Source: Pseudomonas sp. UBA6562 (GTDB lineage Bacteria; Pseudomonadota; Gammaproteobacteria; Pseudomonadales; Pseudomonadaceae). From it: a stretch of DNA of 64,000 bases. A model generated the notes under the pieces. The model ran no database searches, was not told where the DNA came from, and worked only from the letters and a program-made list of their open reading frames with translations. How positions within the stretch are numbered: position 1 is the first letter of the stretch; each line of letters begins with the position of its first letter. Below, piece after piece: positions 17,489 to 25,939 of the stretch. The stretch is from NCBI RefSeq assembly GCF_002434265.1, contig NZ_DJJS01000001.1:186001-250000 (forward strand), written 5' to 3'. The position numbers were made by a program, and so were the translations under genes.

Positions 17489-18358
17489 ATGAGCGAAGAA
17501 ACCCTCGACAGCGCAGGCGCCAACTCCCTGCGCGCCGCCAGTGCAGCGCTCGCACCGCCCATCGTGGCCTCGGCGGCCAAACGCATTCAGGCGTTCACCG
17601 GCGATCCTGATTTCATGACGTCGCTGGCCCGCGGCCTGGCGGTGATCCAGGCCTTCCAGGAACGCAAACGCCACCTCACCATCGCCCAGATCAGCCACCG
17701 TACGGAAATTCCCCGGGCCGCGGTACGGCGTTGCCTGCATACGCTGATCAAGCTTGGCTATGCCACCACTGACGGGCGCACGTATTCGCTGCTGCCCAAG
17801 GTGCTGACCCTGGGCCACGCCTACCTGTCGTCCACGCCGCTGGCGGTCTCGGCGCAGCCTTATCTCGACCGCATCAGCGAAAAACTTCACGAAGCGGCCA
17901 ACATGGCCACCCTGGAAGGCGACGACATCCTCTACATCGCCCGTTCGGCCACGGTCGAGCGGCTGATTTCGGTCGACCTGTCCGTCGGCGGGCGTCTGCC
18001 GGCCTATTGCACGTCGATGGGGCGGATCATGCTGGCGGCGCTGGACGATGCCAGCCTGCGCGAATACCTCGAACGCGCCGACCTCAAGGCCCGCACCAGC
18101 CGCACCCTGCACGACGCCGAATCGCTGTTCGCCTGCATCCAGCAAGTGCGCGAGCAGGGCTTCTGCGTGGTCGACCAGGAACTGGAGCAAGGCCTGCGTT
18201 CGATCGCCGTGCCCATCTACGACGCCTCTGGGCAGGTGCTGGCGGCGCTCAACGTCAGCACCCACGTGGGCCGGGTCAGCCGAGGCGAGTTGGAGCAACG
18301 CTTTCTGCCCATCCTGCTGGCCACCAGCCAGGACCTGTGCACCCAGCTGTTCGGCTGA
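17489..18358 (+). CDS. pcaR: IclR-family pca regulator, 289 aa
   Basis: Regulator of the beta-ketoadipate pathway; in P. putida it activates pcaK, pcaF, pcaIJ and pcaBDC with beta-ketoadipate as inducer. The N-terminal winged HTH (about residues 45-105: FMTSLARGLAVIQAFQERKR, LTIAQISHRTEIPRAAVRRCLHTL) is followed by the IclR effector domain (EKLHEAANMATLEGDDILYIARSA, GFCVVDQELEQGLRSIAVPIYD). Length is typical for PcaR/PobR-type IclR proteins. Two copies of its own operator lie directly upstream. The ATG at 17489 is preceded by TGAGGC. Confidence 0.96.
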   Translation: MSEETLDSAGANSLRAASAALAPPIVASAAKRIQAFTGDPDFMTSLARGLAVIQAFQERKRHLTIAQISHRTEIPRAAVRRCLHTLIKLGYATTDGRTYSLLPKVLTLGHAYLSSTPLAVSAQPYLDRISEKLHEAANMATLEGDDILYIARSATVERLISVDLSVGGRLPAYCTSMGRIMLAALDDASLREYLERADLKARTSRTLHDAESLFACIQQVREQGFCVVDQELEQGLRSIAVPIYDASGQVLAALNVSTHVGRVSRGELEQRFLPILLATSQDLCTQLFG

Positions 18359-18415
18359 AACGCACGGGAGCGGCAACCCTGCCTGGCGTTTAGCGTTCGG
18401 TAACCGCACACACTC

Positions 18416-18436
18416 GGGGCGCGTCAATTGCGCCCC
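18416..18436 (+). terminator. GC hairpin after pcaR (weak terminator or attenuator)
   Basis: A 7-bp perfect stem (GGGGCGC / GCGCCCC) with loop GTCAATT lies 58 bp after the pcaR stop. There is no T run on the plus strand, so it may only attenuate or protect the pcaR transcript. pcaK begins 222 bp further on. Confidence 0.35.
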
Positions 18437-18465
18437 AGGTGCTCGCTGATTACTGTTGCTCGCAT

Positions 18466-18484
18466 CGGTCGACCCTGCCGACCG
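18466..18484. promoter_or_regulatory. Dyad upstream of pcaK
   Basis: CGGTCG and CGACCG form a 6-bp inverted repeat with a 7-bp spacer. The right arm runs into CGCAC, which resembles the end of the PcaR site. It may be a degenerate PcaR operator for pcaK, since no perfect core lies in the 300-bp pcaR-pcaK gap. Weak evidence. Confidence 0.25.
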
Positions 18485-18511
18485 CACAATAACAACAGGC
18501 GAGAACCCTCC

Positions 18512-18574
18512 ATGAAAACGACTGCTTCGCTGCCGCGGCCGTGTGCGCCCGCCGTGCCCCCGCACCCCGTCTAG
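18512..18574 (+). CDS. Possible 20-codon leader peptide upstream of pcaK
   Basis: ATG at 18512, preceded by AGGCGAG at 9 nt, opens a short frame ending in TAG at 18572-18574. The peptide would read MKTTASLPRPCAPAVPPHPV, with 7 prolines in 20 residues. It lies 84 bp before pcaK. Proline runs slow ribosomes, so a translational leader is conceivable, but chance is equally possible. Confidence 0.2.
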   Translation: MKTTASLPRPCAPAVPPHPV

Positions 18575-18605
18575 CCAAAAGTTGCACCACATCCATTTCC
18601 CACGG

Positions 18606-18625
18606 CTGCACTGCCGACAGTGCAG
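18606..18625. promoter_or_regulatory. Perfect 8-bp dyad in the pcaK leader
   Basis: CTGCACTG and CAGTGCAG flank a CCGA loop, 33 bp before the pcaK ATG. It could be an RNA hairpin close to the ribosome-binding region or a protein operator. Confidence 0.4.
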
Positions 18626-18658
18626 GCGTCCGTTTGTGCGCACCGTCTGGACGATCCC

Positions 18659-20017
18659 ATGACCCTGAATTTCGACAAAGCCCCCGCGCCTGCCGGGCAG
18701 ATCCTCGATGTACAACGGCTGATCAACCAGCAGCCCCTGTCGCGCTACCAGTGGCGGGTGGTGCTGCTGTGTTTTCTGATCGTCTTTCTCGACGGGCTGG
18801 ACACGGCGGCCATGGGTTTCATCGCCCCGGCACTGTCCCAGGAATGGGGCATCGACCGTGCCAGCCTGGGCCCGGTGATGAGCGCGGCCTTGGTCGGCAT
18901 GGTCTTCGGCGCCCTGGGCTCCGGGCCGCTGGCTGACCGCTTCGGCCGACGCGGTGTGCTGATCGGCGCCGTGTTGGTGTTCGGCGGCTTCAGCCTGGCC
19001 TCGGCCTACGCCACCTCGGTCGACCAATTGCTGATGCTGCGTTTTCTCACCGGCTTGGGCTTGGGGGCGGGCATGCCCAACGCCACCACCTTGCTCTCGG
19101 AGTACACCCCCGAACGGCTCAAGTCGTTGCTGGTCACCAGCATGTTCTGCGGCTTCAACCTGGGCATGGCCGGCGGTGGCTTCGTCTCCGCCAAGTTGAT
19201 CCCGGCCTACGGCTGGCACAGCCTGCTGGTGCTGGGTGGGGTGCTGCCTTTGCTGCTGGTGCTGGCGCTGGCGCTGTGGTTGCCGGAGTCGGCACGCTTT
19301 CTGGTGGTGCGCAAGCGCGGCACCGAGCAGGTGCGCAAGACCCTGGCGCCGATCGCCCCGGCCCTGGTCGCGCAGGCGCAAAGCTTCAGCGTACCGGAGC
19401 AGAAGGCCGTGGCCGCGCGCAACGTCTTCGCGGTGATCTTTTCGGGCACCTATGGGGCCGGAACCCTGTTGCTGTGGCTGACCTATTTCATGGGCCTGGT
19501 GATCGTCTATCTGCTCACCAGCTGGCTGCCGACGCTGATGCGCGACAGCGGCGCGAGCCTGGAGCAGGCCGCGTTCATCGGCGCCCTGTTCCAGTTCGGC
19601 GGGGTGCTCAGCGCGGTGGTGGTGGGCTGGGCGATGGACCGCTACAACCCGCACAAGGTCATCGGCGTCTGTTACCTGTTGGCCGGCGGCTTTGCCTATG
19701 CGGTGGGGCAGAGCCTGGGCAACATGGCGCTGCTGGCGACCCTGGTGCTGGTCGCCGGCATGTGCGTGAACGGCGCGCAATCGGCCATGCCGTCGCTGGC
19801 GGCGCGCTTCTACCCGACCCAAGCCCGCGCCACGGGCGTGTCGTGGATGCTGGGCATCGGCCGCTTCGGCGCCATTCTCGGTGCCTGGAGCGGGGCGACG
19901 CTGTTGGGCTTGGGTTGGACCTTCACGCAGGTGCTCACCGCCTTGCTGGTGCCGGCGGCCCTCGCTGCGCTGGGCGTGGTGATCAAGGGCTTGGTCAGCC
20001 ATGCGGACGCCACGTGA
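18659..20017 (+). CDS. pcaK: 4-hydroxybenzoate/protocatechuate transporter and chemoreceptor-type permease, 452 aa
   Basis: An MFS permease of the aromatic acid:H+ symporter family. Twelve membrane segments are visible. LDGLDTAAMGF in helix 1 is the DGxD aromatic-acid motif, ADRFGRRG is the loop 2-3 MFS signature, and MDRYNPHK lies in loop 8-9. It is near-identical in pattern to P. putida PcaK from LINQQPLSRYQWRVVLL onward. I use the ATG at 18659, which gives a 45-residue N-terminal cytosolic tail of the expected size; the ribosome-binding site is weak. It brings 4-hydroxybenzoate and protocatechuate across the inner membrane and in P. putida also supports chemotaxis to 4-hydroxybenzoate. Confidence 0.95.
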   Translation: MTLNFDKAPAPAGQILDVQRLINQQPLSRYQWRVVLLCFLIVFLDGLDTAAMGFIAPALSQEWGIDRASLGPVMSAALVGMVFGALGSGPLADRFGRRGVLIGAVLVFGGFSLASAYATSVDQLLMLRFLTGLGLGAGMPNATTLLSEYTPERLKSLLVTSMFCGFNLGMAGGGFVSAKLIPAYGWHSLLVLGGVLPLLLVLALALWLPESARFLVVRKRGTEQVRKTLAPIAPALVAQAQSFSVPEQKAVAARNVFAVIFSGTYGAGTLLLWLTYFMGLVIVYLLTSWLPTLMRDSGASLEQAAFIGALFQFGGVLSAVVVGWAMDRYNPHKVIGVCYLLAGGFAYAVGQSLGNMALLATLVLVAGMCVNGAQSAMPSLAARFYPTQARATGVSWMLGIGRFGAILGAWSGATLLGLGWTFTQVLTALLVPAALAALGVVIKGLVSHADAT

Positions 20018-20055
20018 AACCTCGTTTGCCAGACATCCACGTATCAGCACATACC

Positions 20056-20090
20056 GTTCGATAATCGCCCAGATAGACGATTATCGGATT
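20056..20090 (+). promoter_or_regulatory. PcaR operator upstream of pcaIJF
   Basis: GTTCGATAATCGCCC at 20056-20070 matches the PcaR site as I recall it at 14 of 15 bases. An inverted second core, CGATTATCG, lies at 20078-20086. Core centres are 19 bp apart, exactly as upstream of pcaR. This fits the reported binding of PcaR over the -35 and -10 elements of pcaI. It lies about 96 bp before the pcaI ATG. Confidence 0.8.
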
Positions 20091-20185
20091 GTAAAGCCCT
20101 GGCCTGGCTCCTTAATCTGAACCCATCGCAGTGCCGCCCGCGCGCACTGCCCACCGCATCGACGCTTCCTGACCAGGAGTCTCCA

Positions 20186-21046
20186 ATGGCAGCAATCCTT
20201 TCGCTTCACGAGGCCGTGAAGCAGTTCGTCCACGATGGCGACACCGTCGCGCTGGAGGGCTTCACCCACCTGATCCCGACCGCCGCCGGGCATGAGCTCA
20301 TCCGCCAGCGCAAGCGCGACCTGACCCTGGTGCGCATGACCCCCGACCTGATCTACGACCAGCTGATCGGCGCCGGCTGCGCCAAGCGGCTGATCTTCTC
20401 CTGGGGCGGCAACCCTGGCGTAGGCTCGCTGCACCGGCTGCGCGACGCCGTGGAAAAGCAGTGGCCGCATGCCTTGGAGATCGAAGAGCACAGCCACGCG
20501 GACCTGGCCAACGCCTACGTCGCCGGTGCCTCGGGCCTGCCGTTCGCGGTGCTGCGCGCCTACGCCGGCTCCGACCTGCCCAAGGTCAACCCGCTGATCA
20601 AAAGCGTCACCTGCCCGTTCACCGGCGAAGTGCTGGCCGCAGTGCCCTCGGTACGCCCCGACGTGACGGTGATCCACGCGCAGAAGGCCGACCGCAAGGG
20701 CAACGTGCTGTTGTGGGGCATTCTCGGCGTGCAGAAGGAAGCGGCGCTGGCGGCCAAGCGCTGCATCGTCACCGTCGAGGAAATCGTCGACGATCTGCAG
20801 GCGCCGATGAACGCCTGCGTGCTGCCAACCTGGGCTTTAAGCGCCGTGTGCCTGGTGCCGGGCGGTGCGCACCCGTCCTATGCCCACGGCTACTACGAAC
20901 GCGACAACCGCTTCTACCAGGCCTGGGACCCGATCGCCCGCAGCCGCGAAGCCTTCACCGCCTGGATCGACACGCACATCCACGGCACCGCCGATTTCAA
21001 TGCATTCAAGGCCCGCCTGGCCAGCACCTCGGAGGCTGCGCAATGA
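20186..21046 (+). CDS. pcaI: 3-oxoadipate CoA-transferase subunit A, 286 aa
   Basis: With PcaJ it moves CoA from succinyl-CoA to beta-ketoadipate, the penultimate step of the pathway. It is the A (alpha) subunit of a family I CoA-transferase: FVHDGDTVALEGFTHLIPTAAGHEL is the N-terminal substrate-binding region, followed by GAGCAKRLIFSWGGNPGVGS. The start ATG follows CAGGAG. It is at the longer end for PcaI-type A subunits. Its stop overlaps the pcaJ start by 4 bp (ATGA), typical of equimolar subunits. Confidence 0.94.
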   Translation: MAAILSLHEAVKQFVHDGDTVALEGFTHLIPTAAGHELIRQRKRDLTLVRMTPDLIYDQLIGAGCAKRLIFSWGGNPGVGSLHRLRDAVEKQWPHALEIEEHSHADLANAYVAGASGLPFAVLRAYAGSDLPKVNPLIKSVTCPFTGEVLAAVPSVRPDVTVIHAQKADRKGNVLLWGILGVQKEAALAAKRCIVTVEEIVDDLQAPMNACVLPTWALSAVCLVPGGAHPSYAHGYYERDNRFYQAWDPIARSREAFTAWIDTHIHGTADFNAFKARLASTSEAAQ

Positions 21047-21822
21047 GCTACTCCACGTCCGAAATGATGACCGTCGCCGCTGCGCGACGCCTGCGCAACG
21101 GCGCGGTGTGCTTCGTCGGCATCGGCTTGCCGTCCAAGGCCGCCAACCTCGCGCGCCTGACCTCGTCGCCCGATGTGGTGCTGATCTACGAATCCGGCCC
21201 GATCGGCGCCAAGCCCAGTGTGCTGCCGCTGTCGATCGGCGACGGCGAGTTGGCCGAGACCGCCGACACCGTGGTGCCGACCGGCGAGATCTTCCGCTAC
21301 TGGCTGCAAGGCGGGCGCATCGACGTGGGTTTTCTCGGTGCCGCCCAGGTCGACCGCTTCGGCAACATCAACACCACCGTGGTCGGCGACTACCACACGC
21401 CGCGCACACGCTTGCCGGGGGCAGGGGGCGCGCCGGAGATCGCCGGCTCCGCCAAACAGGTGCTGATCATCCTCAAGCAGACGCCGCGGGCCTTCGTCGA
21501 GAAGCTCGACTTCATCACCTCGTTCGGCCACGGCGAAGGCGGCGACTCGCGCCAGCGTCTCGGCCTGCCTGGCGAAGGGCCGGTGGGCATCATCACCGAT
21601 CTGTGCATCCTGCAGCCCGAAGCCGGCAGCCATGAGTTCGTGGTCACCTCCATCCACCCCGGCGTGACCCGCGAGCAGATCGTCGCCGCCACCGGCTGGG
21701 CGATTCGTTTCGCCGACGATGTGCAGACTACCGAAGCGCCCAGCGATGTAGAGCTTGCCGCCCTGCGCGACCTCGAAGCGCGCACGGCCACCGCCCACGG
21801 CCAAGCGCCAGGAGAAGCCTGA
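21043..21822 (+). CDS. pcaJ: 3-oxoadipate CoA-transferase subunit B, 259 aa
   Basis: The B (beta) subunit, holding the catalytic glutamate. VVLIYESGPIGAKP (about residues 45-58) contains the Glu-Ser-Gly active-site loop, and FLGAAQVDRFGNINTT is a family signature. GGAG precedes the ATG that overlaps pcaI, and the stop overlaps the pcaF start (TGATG). Co-transcription of pcaI, pcaJ and pcaF from the PcaR-controlled promoter at about 20.06 kb is therefore expected. Confidence 0.95.
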   Translation: MSYSTSEMMTVAAARRLRNGAVCFVGIGLPSKAANLARLTSSPDVVLIYESGPIGAKPSVLPLSIGDGELAETADTVVPTGEIFRYWLQGGRIDVGFLGAAQVDRFGNINTTVVGDYHTPRTRLPGAGGAPEIAGSAKQVLIILKQTPRAFVEKLDFITSFGHGEGGDSRQRLGLPGEGPVGIITDLCILQPEAGSHEFVVTSIHPGVTREQIVAATGWAIRFADDVQTTEAPSDVELAALRDLEARTATAHGQAPGEA

Positions 21823-23027
21823 TGCGTGACGTATTCATCTGCGATGCCATCCGTACCCCCATCGGTCGCTTCGGCGGTGCCCTGGCCAGCGTGCGCGCCG
21901 ACGATCTGGCGGCGGTGCCGCTCAAGGCGCTGATCGAACGCAACCCGGGCGTGCAGTGGGCGCAGCTCGACGAAGTGTTCTTCGGCTGCGCCAACCAGGC
22001 CGGCGAAGACAACCGCAACGTGGCGCGCATGGCGCTGCTGCTGGCGGGCCTGCCGCCGAGCGTTCCCGGCGTGACCCTCAACCGCCTGTGCGCCTCGGGC
22101 ATGGACGCCATCGGCACGGCCTTCCGCGCCATCGCCAGCGGCGAAATGGAGCTGGCCATCGCCGGGGGCGTGGAGTCCATGTCGCGCGCGCCGTTCGTGA
22201 TGGGCAAGGCCGAGAGCGCTTATTCGCGCAGCATGAAGCTGGAAGACACCACCATCGGCTGGCGCTTCGTCAACCCGTCGATGCAGCAGCAGTACGGCGT
22301 CGATTCGATGCCCGAGACGGCCGACAACGTGGCCGACGATTACCAGGTGTCGCGCGCCGATCAGGACGCCTTCGCCCTGCGCAGCCAGCACAAGGCTGCA
22401 GCGGCGCAGGCGGCCGGGTTCTTCGCCGAAGAGATCGTGTCGGTGCGCGTCGCGCATAAAAAGGGCGAGACGGTGGTCACCCAGGACGAACACCTGCGCC
22501 CGGACACCACCCTCGAAGCCCTGAACCGGCTCAAGCCGGTCAACGGCGCGGACAAGACGGTCACCGCCGGCAACGCTTCGGGCGTCAACGATGGCGCGGC
22601 GGCGCTGATACTGGCCTCGGCTGAAGCGGTGAAGCGCCATGGCCTGACCCCGCGCGCACGGGTGCTGGGCATGGCCAGCGCCGGCGTGGCGCCACGGGTG
22701 ATGGGCATCGGCCCGGTGCCTGCGGTGCGCAAGCTGACCGAGCGCCTGGGCTTGGCGATGGCCGACTTCGACGTCATCGAGCTCAACGAAGCGTTCGCCA
22801 GCCAAGGGTTGGCAGTGTTGCGCGAGCTGGGGGTGGCCGACGATGCGCCCCAGGTCAACCCCAACGGCGGCGCGATCGCCTTGGGCCACCCGCTGGGCAT
22901 GAGCGGCGCGCGGTTGGTGTTGACGGCGCTGCATCAGTTGGAGAAAAGCGGCGGCCGCAAAGCGCTGGCGACGATGTGTGTGGGTGTCGGCCAGGGCTTG
23001 GCCCTGGCCATCGAGCGGGTGTCGTAG
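21822..23027 (+). CDS. pcaF: Beta-ketoadipyl-CoA thiolase, 401 aa
   Basis: Cleaves beta-ketoadipyl-CoA with CoA to succinyl-CoA and acetyl-CoA, the last pathway step. Thiolase signatures: LNRLCASGMDAIG with the nucleophilic Cys near residue 90, VIELNEAFASQGLAV, GGAIALGHPLGMSGARL with the catalytic His, and TMCVGVGQGLAL with the second Cys near the C-terminus. Exact family length. It is the third gene of the pcaIJF unit. Confidence 0.96.
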   Translation: MRDVFICDAIRTPIGRFGGALASVRADDLAAVPLKALIERNPGVQWAQLDEVFFGCANQAGEDNRNVARMALLLAGLPPSVPGVTLNRLCASGMDAIGTAFRAIASGEMELAIAGGVESMSRAPFVMGKAESAYSRSMKLEDTTIGWRFVNPSMQQQYGVDSMPETADNVADDYQVSRADQDAFALRSQHKAAAAQAAGFFAEEIVSVRVAHKKGETVVTQDEHLRPDTTLEALNRLKPVNGADKTVTAGNASGVNDGAAALILASAEAVKRHGLTPRARVLGMASAGVAPRVMGIGPVPAVRKLTERLGLAMADFDVIELNEAFASQGLAVLRELGVADDAPQVNPNGGAIALGHPLGMSGARLVLTALHQLEKSGGRKALATMCVGVGQGLALAIERVS

Positions 23028-23057
23028 GCGCCAACCGTCTTTCACCTGCCACTCGAC

Positions 23058-23100
23058 TGTAGGAGCGGCTTCAGCCGCGATGGGCGGCAACGCCGCCCCA
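23058..23100. repeat. REP-like palindromic element after pcaF
   Basis: TGTAGGAGCGGCTTCAGCCG resembles the REP core scattered through P. putida-group genomes. A second hairpin (GGGCGGC / GCCGCCC, 23082-23098) follows directly. It may end or stabilise the pcaIJF transcript before pcaT. Confidence 0.6.
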
Positions 23101-23264
23101 CGCCAAGCGCCACACAGCTACAGGTATCCGCAGTAGCAGTCGTTGAGGAGCGAGATCGCTCGTATCGAGGATAAGCCAGCGTCCCAAGCCAACCGGCACC
23201 GTTGAACAAGCTTGTAACTGGGTATGTCTAGACTTACCTGTGACCTTCCAGGAGCACTCTGCCC

Positions 23265-24554
23265 ATGACTACCACCCACTACACCGGCGAAGAACGCAAA
23301 AAACGCATCTTCGCCATCGTCGGCGCCTCCTCGGGGAACCTGGTGGAATGGTTCGACTTCTACGTCTACGCCTTCTGCGCCATCTATTTCGCCCCGGCCT
23401 TCTTCCCCTCCGACGACCCCACCGTGCAGTTGCTCAACACTGCCGGCGTGTTCGCCGCAGGCTTTCTGATGCGGCCCATCGGCGGCTGGATCTTCGGCCG
23501 TCTGGCCGACCGCCATGGGCGCAAGAACTCCCTGATGATCTCGGTGCTGATGATGTGCGCCGGTTCCCTGATGATCGCCTGTCTGCCCACCTATGCCAGC
23601 ATCGGCACCTGGGCGCCGGCGTTGCTGTTGCTGGCGCGTCTGATCCAGGGCCTGTCGGTCGGCGGCGAATACGGCACCACCGCCACCTACATGAGCGAAG
23701 TGGCGCTGCGCGGCCAGCGCGGCTTCTTCGCCTCGTTCCAGTACGTGACCCTGATCGGCGGCCAGCTGCTGGCGGTGCTGGTAGTGGTGATCCTGCAACA
23801 ACTGCTCACCGAGCAGGAACTGAGCGCCTGGGGCTGGCGCATTCCGTTCGTGGTCGGCGCCGTGGCGGCGGTGATTTCCCTGATGCTGCGCCGCTCGCTG
23901 GAAGAGACCAGCAGCGCCGAAACCCGTCAGGACAAGGACGCCGGTTCCATCGGCGGGCTGTTCCGCAACCACGGCGCGGCGTTCGTCACCGTGCTCGGCT
24001 ACACCGCCGGCGGTTCGCTGATCTTCTACACCTTCACCACCTACATGCAGAAGTTTCTGGTCAACACCGCCGGCATGCCGAAAAAGGACGCCAGCTATGT
24101 GATGACCGGTGCGCTGTTCCTGTTCATGCTCATGCAGCCGTTGTTCGGCATGCTCTCGGACCGTATCGGCCGGCGTAATTCGATGATGCTGTTCGGTGCG
24201 CTGGGCACGTTGTTCACGGTGCCACTGCTGCTGGCGCTGAAGACCGTGACCAGCCCGTGGCTGGCCTTCGCCCTGGTGACGGTGGCGATGTGCATCGTCA
24301 GCCTCTACACCTCGATCAGCGGTTTGGTCAAAGCCGAGATGTTCCCGCCGCAGGTGCGCGCCTTGGGCGTGGGCCTGGCTTACGCGGTGGCCAACGCCGT
24401 GTTCGGCGGTTCGGCCGAGTACGTGGCGTTGAACCTCAAGTCGATGGGCATCGAAAATACCTTCTATTGGTACGTCACCGCCATGATGGCCGTGGCCTTC
24501 CTGTTCAGCCTGCGTCTGCCCAAGCGGGCCGCGTACCTGCATGACGATCACTAA
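23265..24554 (+). CDS. pcaT: MFS transporter of the MHS type, beta-ketoadipate/dicarboxylate permease, 429 aa
   Basis: A metabolite:H+ symporter with GNLVEWFDFYVYAF in helix 1, GRLADRHGRKNSL in loop 2-3, and twelve hydrophobic segments. The KgtP/PcaT group carries alpha-ketoglutarate-like dicarboxylates; in P. putida PcaT is assigned to beta-ketoadipate uptake. Its position between pcaF and pcaB supports that name. CAGGAG precedes the ATG. It starts 237 bp after pcaF and past a REP element, so it may have its own promoter. pcaB follows after 9 bp. Confidence 0.93.
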   Translation: MTTTHYTGEERKKRIFAIVGASSGNLVEWFDFYVYAFCAIYFAPAFFPSDDPTVQLLNTAGVFAAGFLMRPIGGWIFGRLADRHGRKNSLMISVLMMCAGSLMIACLPTYASIGTWAPALLLLARLIQGLSVGGEYGTTATYMSEVALRGQRGFFASFQYVTLIGGQLLAVLVVVILQQLLTEQELSAWGWRIPFVVGAVAAVISLMLRRSLEETSSAETRQDKDAGSIGGLFRNHGAAFVTVLGYTAGGSLIFYTFTTYMQKFLVNTAGMPKKDASYVMTGALFLFMLMQPLFGMLSDRIGRRNSMMLFGALGTLFTVPLLLALKTVTSPWLAFALVTVAMCIVSLYTSISGLVKAEMFPPQVRALGVGLAYAVANAVFGGSAEYVALNLKSMGIENTFYWYVTAMMAVAFLFSLRLPKRAAYLHDDH

Positions 24555-24563
24555 GGAGCGACC

Positions 24564-25928
24564 ATGACCTCGCACGCGGACAACCGACTGTTCGACGCCT
24601 ACTTCACCGCCGCGCCCATGCGCGCGGTGTTTTCCGACCAGGGTCGCCTGCAAGGCATGCTCGATTTCGAAGCGGCGCTGGCCCGTGCCCAGGCGTCGGT
24701 GGGGCTGGTGCCGGCCAGCGCGGTGCCGGCCATTGAAGCTGCGTGCAAGGCCGAGCGTTATGACGTAGGTGCGTTGGCCGAAGCGGTGTGCGCTGCGGGC
24801 AACTCGGCGATTCCCTTGGTCAAGGCGCTGGGCAAGGTGGTGGCCAGCGGTGTGGCCGAGGCCGAGCGCTACGTGCACCTGGGCGCTACCAGCCAGGATG
24901 CGATGGACACCGGCCTGGTGCTGCAACTACGCTCGGCGCTGGAGCTGATCGAAACGGACCTGGCCCAGCTGGCCGAATCCCTGGCCGGACGGGCCTTGCA
25001 GCATGCCGACACGGTCATGGTGGGGCGCACATGGCTGCAGCACGCCACCCCTGTGACCTTGGGCATGAAGCTGGCCGGCGTGCTGGGCGCGCTGACCCGC
25101 CACCGCGAGCGCTTGCGCGAACTGCGCCCGCGCTTGCTGGTGCTGCAGTTCGGCGGTGCCTCGGGCAGCCTCGCCGCCCTGGGCAGCAAGGCCTTGCCAG
25201 TGGCCGAAGCGCTGGCCGAGCAATTGCGCCTGAGCCTGCCCGAGCAACCCTGGCACACCCAACGCGACCGTCTGGTGGAATTCGCTGCGGTGCTCGGCCT
25301 GGTCGCCGGCAGCCTGGGCAAGTTCGGCCGTGACGTGAGCCTCTTGATGCAGACCGAAGCGGGCGAGCTGTTCGAGCCCTCGGCACCGGGCAAGGGCGGC
25401 TCGTCGACCATGCCGCATAAGCGCAACCCGGTGGGTGCGGCGGCGCTGATCGGCGCCGCCACGCGCGTGCCGGGTCTGGTCTCGACCTTGTACGCCGCCA
25501 TGCCCCAGGAGCACGAGCGAAGCCTGGGCCTGTGGCACGCCGAGTGGGAAACCCTGCCGCAGATCTGCTGCCTGGTGTCCGGCGCCTTGCACCATGCCCA
25601 GACCATCGCCGAGGGCCTGGAGGTCGATGCCGAGCGTATGCGCCGCAACCTTGACCTGACCCAAGGCCTGGTGCTGGCCGAAGCGGTCAGCATCGTCCTC
25701 GCCCAACGTCTGGGCCGCGACCGCGCCCACCATCTGCTGGAGCAATGCTGCCAACGTGCGGTCGCCGAGCGCCGGCATCTGCGCGACGTGCTGGGCGAGG
25801 AGCCGCAGGTGGCCGAGCAGTTGTCGGGCGACGAGCTGGACCGCTTGCTCGACCCTGCCCATTACCTCGGCCAGGCCCGCGTCTGGGTGGCGCGCGCCGT
25901 GGCCGAACATCAACGTTTCATTGCCTGA
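24564..25928 (+). CDS. pcaB: 3-carboxy-cis,cis-muconate cycloisomerase, 454 aa
   Basis: Converts beta-carboxy-cis,cis-muconate to gamma-carboxymuconolactone in the protocatechuate branch. It is a member of the fumarase/aspartase superfamily, with the signature GKGGSSTMPHKRNPVGA (about residues 275-291) carrying the catalytic Ser loop. YVHLGATSQDAMDTGLVL and GRTWLQHATPVTLG are conserved regions 1 and 2. Full length. AAGGAG precedes the ATG, 9 bp after pcaT; pcaD follows after 11 bp. Confidence 0.96.
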   Translation: MTSHADNRLFDAYFTAAPMRAVFSDQGRLQGMLDFEAALARAQASVGLVPASAVPAIEAACKAERYDVGALAEAVCAAGNSAIPLVKALGKVVASGVAEAERYVHLGATSQDAMDTGLVLQLRSALELIETDLAQLAESLAGRALQHADTVMVGRTWLQHATPVTLGMKLAGVLGALTRHRERLRELRPRLLVLQFGGASGSLAALGSKALPVAEALAEQLRLSLPEQPWHTQRDRLVEFAAVLGLVAGSLGKFGRDVSLLMQTEAGELFEPSAPGKGGSSTMPHKRNPVGAAALIGAATRVPGLVSTLYAAMPQEHERSLGLWHAEWETLPQICCLVSGALHHAQTIAEGLEVDAERMRRNLDLTQGLVLAEAVSIVLAQRLGRDRAHHLLEQCCQRAVAERRHLRDVLGEEPQVAEQLSGDELDRLLDPAHYLGQARVWVARAVAEHQRFIA

Positions 25929-25939
25929 AGGAGACCGCT

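Noticed and set aside
17423..20050. Minus-strand frame of about 875 codons over pcaR and pcaK
   Set aside because: His/Gln/Gly-rich shadow that crosses the PcaR operator and two strong genes.
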